64,000 nt of DNA from positions 74,041 through 138,040 of the forward strand of contig JADFZT010000002.1 in NCBI GenBank assembly GCA_015232395.1. Direction: 5' to 3'. Shown one piece after another: positions 62,723 through 64,000 of this stretch (position 1 is its first letter; each line of letters begins with the position of its first letter). Under the pieces are notes generated by a model. It saw only the letters and a program-made list of their open reading frames with translations, was not told where the DNA came from and ran no database searches. Position numbers and translations under genes: made by a program. The stretch is from Magnetococcales bacterium (GTDB lineage: Bacteria; Pseudomonadota; Magnetococcia; Magnetococcales; JADFZT01).

Positions 62723-63243
62723 AATATCTGTTGGGGCTGTTTGCGGCCCTGGTCTGTGGATTTGGGGTGCAGAGTGGGGCTGTAGCGATGGATGGCAGCC
62801 ATACCGTACATGTGGATAAGGCCTGGGTGCGGGCAGCACCTCCCAATGCCGCAGTGATGGCAGGTTATTTTATCCTCATGAACGGTTCCAATACCGAGCA
62901 GGTACTGACCGGTGCCAAAAGCGATCAGTTCAACAAGGTGGAGATCCATCGCACTGAAATGCACGATGGCATGGCGCACATGATCGAGCAAAAAGAGCTT
63001 AAGATCGGTGTGAACAAAGAGGTGATGCTCCGTCCTGGTGGCTTGCATCTGATGCTGATCGGCCCCAAGGCCCCCATCAAGGAAGGGGATACCGTGGAGA
63101 TGGTCCTCACCTTTGGCAGCGGCGAGGAGATGGTCGTGAGTGCTCCCGTGAAAAAAGGCCCCATGGGCAAGATGAAAATGGGTGGCAAGGAGATGGATCA
63201 CTCCAAGCCCATGGATCACTCCAAGCACATGATGAAGCATTGA
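62719..63243 (+). CDS. PCu(A)C-type periplasmic copper chaperone
   Basis: 174 residues. Signal peptide about 1-23 (ending AVAMD). The Cu(I) site fits H-x10-M-x21-H-x-M exactly: H77, M88, H110, M112 in the cupredoxin-like DUF461 domain. The last 30 residues add a Met/His-rich tail (GKMKMGG, two MDHSK units, MMKH) that should bind further copper. Family members load CuA of cytochrome oxidase together with Sco. AAGGAG precedes the ATG. Confidence 0.94.
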   Translation: MKYLLGLFAALVCGFGVQSGAVAMDGSHTVHVDKAWVRAAPPNAAVMAGYFILMNGSNTEQVLTGAKSDQFNKVEIHRTEMHDGMAHMIEQKELKIGVNKEVMLRPGGLHLMLIGPKAPIKEGDTVEMVLTFGSGEEMVVSAPVKKGPMGKMKMGGKEMDHSKPMDHSKHMMKH

Positions 63244-63564
63244 TGATTTGATCCATTGGGTGCGGGGGTGAAACAAGCGCAGCCAAAGCCCCCCGTGCCC
63301 GATGGATGAGCCCCACCTCTGCTGGCCAAGGCACGCCTGTCAGCCCATCCTGGCCCAGCTCTCCCATTGGATTTTCTTTTCAGCGCCCTCCTGGTTTTAG
63401 CCAAAGCCCCTTTTTATATGCGATCCCTTTGGGTTGGCCTCTTGGGCTATCTCTGATCCCATGATCTGATCAGCGACGGTTTGCGCTTGTTTCCATCATG
63501 TTCTAAATTGTCCACACTTTTCGGATGAAGTGTCACCAAAAATGTGCCGGATAAGGAGAAAAGG
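63244..63564 (+). other. Intergenic region
   Basis: 321 bases with no gene or repeat recognised. ATAAGGAGAAAAGG just before 63565 is the ribosome site of the next gene. Confidence 0.4.
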
Positions 63565-64000
63565 ATGGCTTTGATATCCCGTAAATGGCTTGTTGGATTG
63601 TTTGTGGCTTGGTTTTCTCTGCCGTTTTTGGTGGGAAGTGGCGAAGCTTTGGCTGAAACGCAACTCTGTCCTTTACACAACGCTCCCATGCTTTCCGGGG
63701 AGTCGCTGGCCCAAAAGGGTGGGGAGGAGAACACCCTGGCGGCTGTGGGTCAGTCCGTTTTGGTTGAAGATGAAACCAGCGGTGGGGAGAATTCTCCAAA
63801 AGGTCGTGTTTGTAAAAAAGGAGTGCAGGATCCTGCGCCGATGAGCGGTGCCTCCGGTGGCTGCGGTAAGATGGCTGGTGGATCTGGTGGCTGTTGCAAG
63901 ATGGCTGGTGGATCCGGTGGTTGCGGTAAGATGGCTGGTGGATCTGGTGGCTGTTGCAAGATGGCTGGTGGATCCGGTGGTTGCGGTAAGATGGCTGGTG
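63565..64000 (+). CDS. Secreted Cys/Met decapeptide-repeat protein (C-terminus beyond window)
   Basis: 145 codons visible, open to the right edge. A signal peptide covers about residues 1-30 (ends GEALA before E31). A spacer of about 65 residues contains two Cys. From residue 95 the protein becomes ten-residue units G-G-S-G-G-C-[G/C]-K-M-A, five seen, alternating CGKM and CCKM. The DNA repeats as 30-bp units in a near-exact 60-bp higher-order pattern and runs off the window. Cys and Met at fixed spacing, export, and two copper chaperones just upstream suggest an envelope copper- or other soft-metal-binding protein. No known family recognised; AAGGAG-type ribosome site present. Confidence 0.8.
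   Translation, partial: MALISRKWLVGLFVAWFSLPFLVGSGEALAETQLCPLHNAPMLSGESLAQKGGEENTLAAVGQSVLVEDETSGGENSPKGRVCKKGVQDPAPMSGASGGCGKMAGGSGGCCKMAGGSGGCGKMAGGSGGCCKMAGGSGGCGKMAG
63847..64000 (+). repeat. 30-bp coding tandem repeat
   Basis: Five units of 30 bases encoding G-G-S-G-G-C-x-K-M-A, alternating TGCGGT and TGTTGC at the variable codon pair. The array is cut by the window edge, so the unit number is unknown. Confidence 0.9.

Noticed and set aside
63750..63959. Minus-strand Pro-rich frame (PPDPPAIL repeats)
   Set aside because: It is the complement of the Cys/Met repeat array, whose plus-strand frame has a signal peptide and ribosome site.

Overview
The window looks like the chromosome of a Gram-negative, alphaproteobacteria-like organism of moderately high G+C. 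Two features point to an autotroph that fixes CO2 by the reductive TCA cycle: a two-gene ATP-citrate lyase with an unusually long alpha subunit (34053-38150), and a 14-gene complex I operon directly after it. A Ros/MucR zinc-finger regulator, the tig-clpP-clpX-lon-hup order and an N7-type cluster motif in NuoG fit a deep-branching proteobacterium. A relative of the magnetotactic cocci (Magnetococcales) is my best guess. This is inference from gene content; no magnetosome gene is present.

Layout. 1-7480 (minus): two tandem paralogous genes for giant four-helix membrane proteins of unknown function, the downstream one running off the left edge. 7965-10117 (plus): a small hypothetical gene, a flavin-reductase-like protein and a short-chain dehydrogenase. 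10150-10680: GC-rich palindromic tandem repeats between converging genes. 10740-16741 (minus): rplU-rpmA-obgE-proB-proA-nadD-rsfS-rlmH, read from one good promoter. 17025-17676: tRNA-Pro, -Arg, -His, -Leu. 18068-20245: a thioredoxin-fold protein, then an AT-richer island of unknown small and membrane proteins that share a C-terminal domain. 20348-26344: a large two-partner-secretion-type exoprotein without a visible transporter, and a hybrid sensor kinase. 26634-33502: the proteostasis cluster tig, clpP, clpX, lon, hup. 33582-33854: tRNA-Val and tRNA-Asp. 34053-38150: aclB-aclA. 38562-53288: nuoA to nuoN, closed by a terminator. 53373-56533: a MidA/NDUFAF7-type methyltransferase, fabI and aroC. 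56534-57764: a long stretch with no convincing gene leading to a mucR-type gene. 58813-61647 (minus): uvrA. 62057-64000: a copper cluster of a Sco1-type protein, a PCu(A)C chaperone and a secreted protein with Cys/Met decapeptide repeats cut by the right edge.

How parts work together. ATP-citrate lyase cleaves citrate to acetyl-CoA and oxaloacetate, the key step that turns the TCA cycle in reverse. Complex I couples NADH and quinone to the proton gradient and could run in reverse to make NADH for that cycle. The methyltransferase just after nuoN belongs to the family whose eukaryotic member modifies the NuoD homologue. The Sco/PCu(A)C pair normally metallates the CuA/CuB sites of cytochrome oxidase, and the Cys/Met-repeat protein beside it is a candidate envelope copper-binding protein.

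Limits: all calls come from reading the sequence and translations by eye. No homology search was run. Membrane segments, promoters and terminators are visual predictions.
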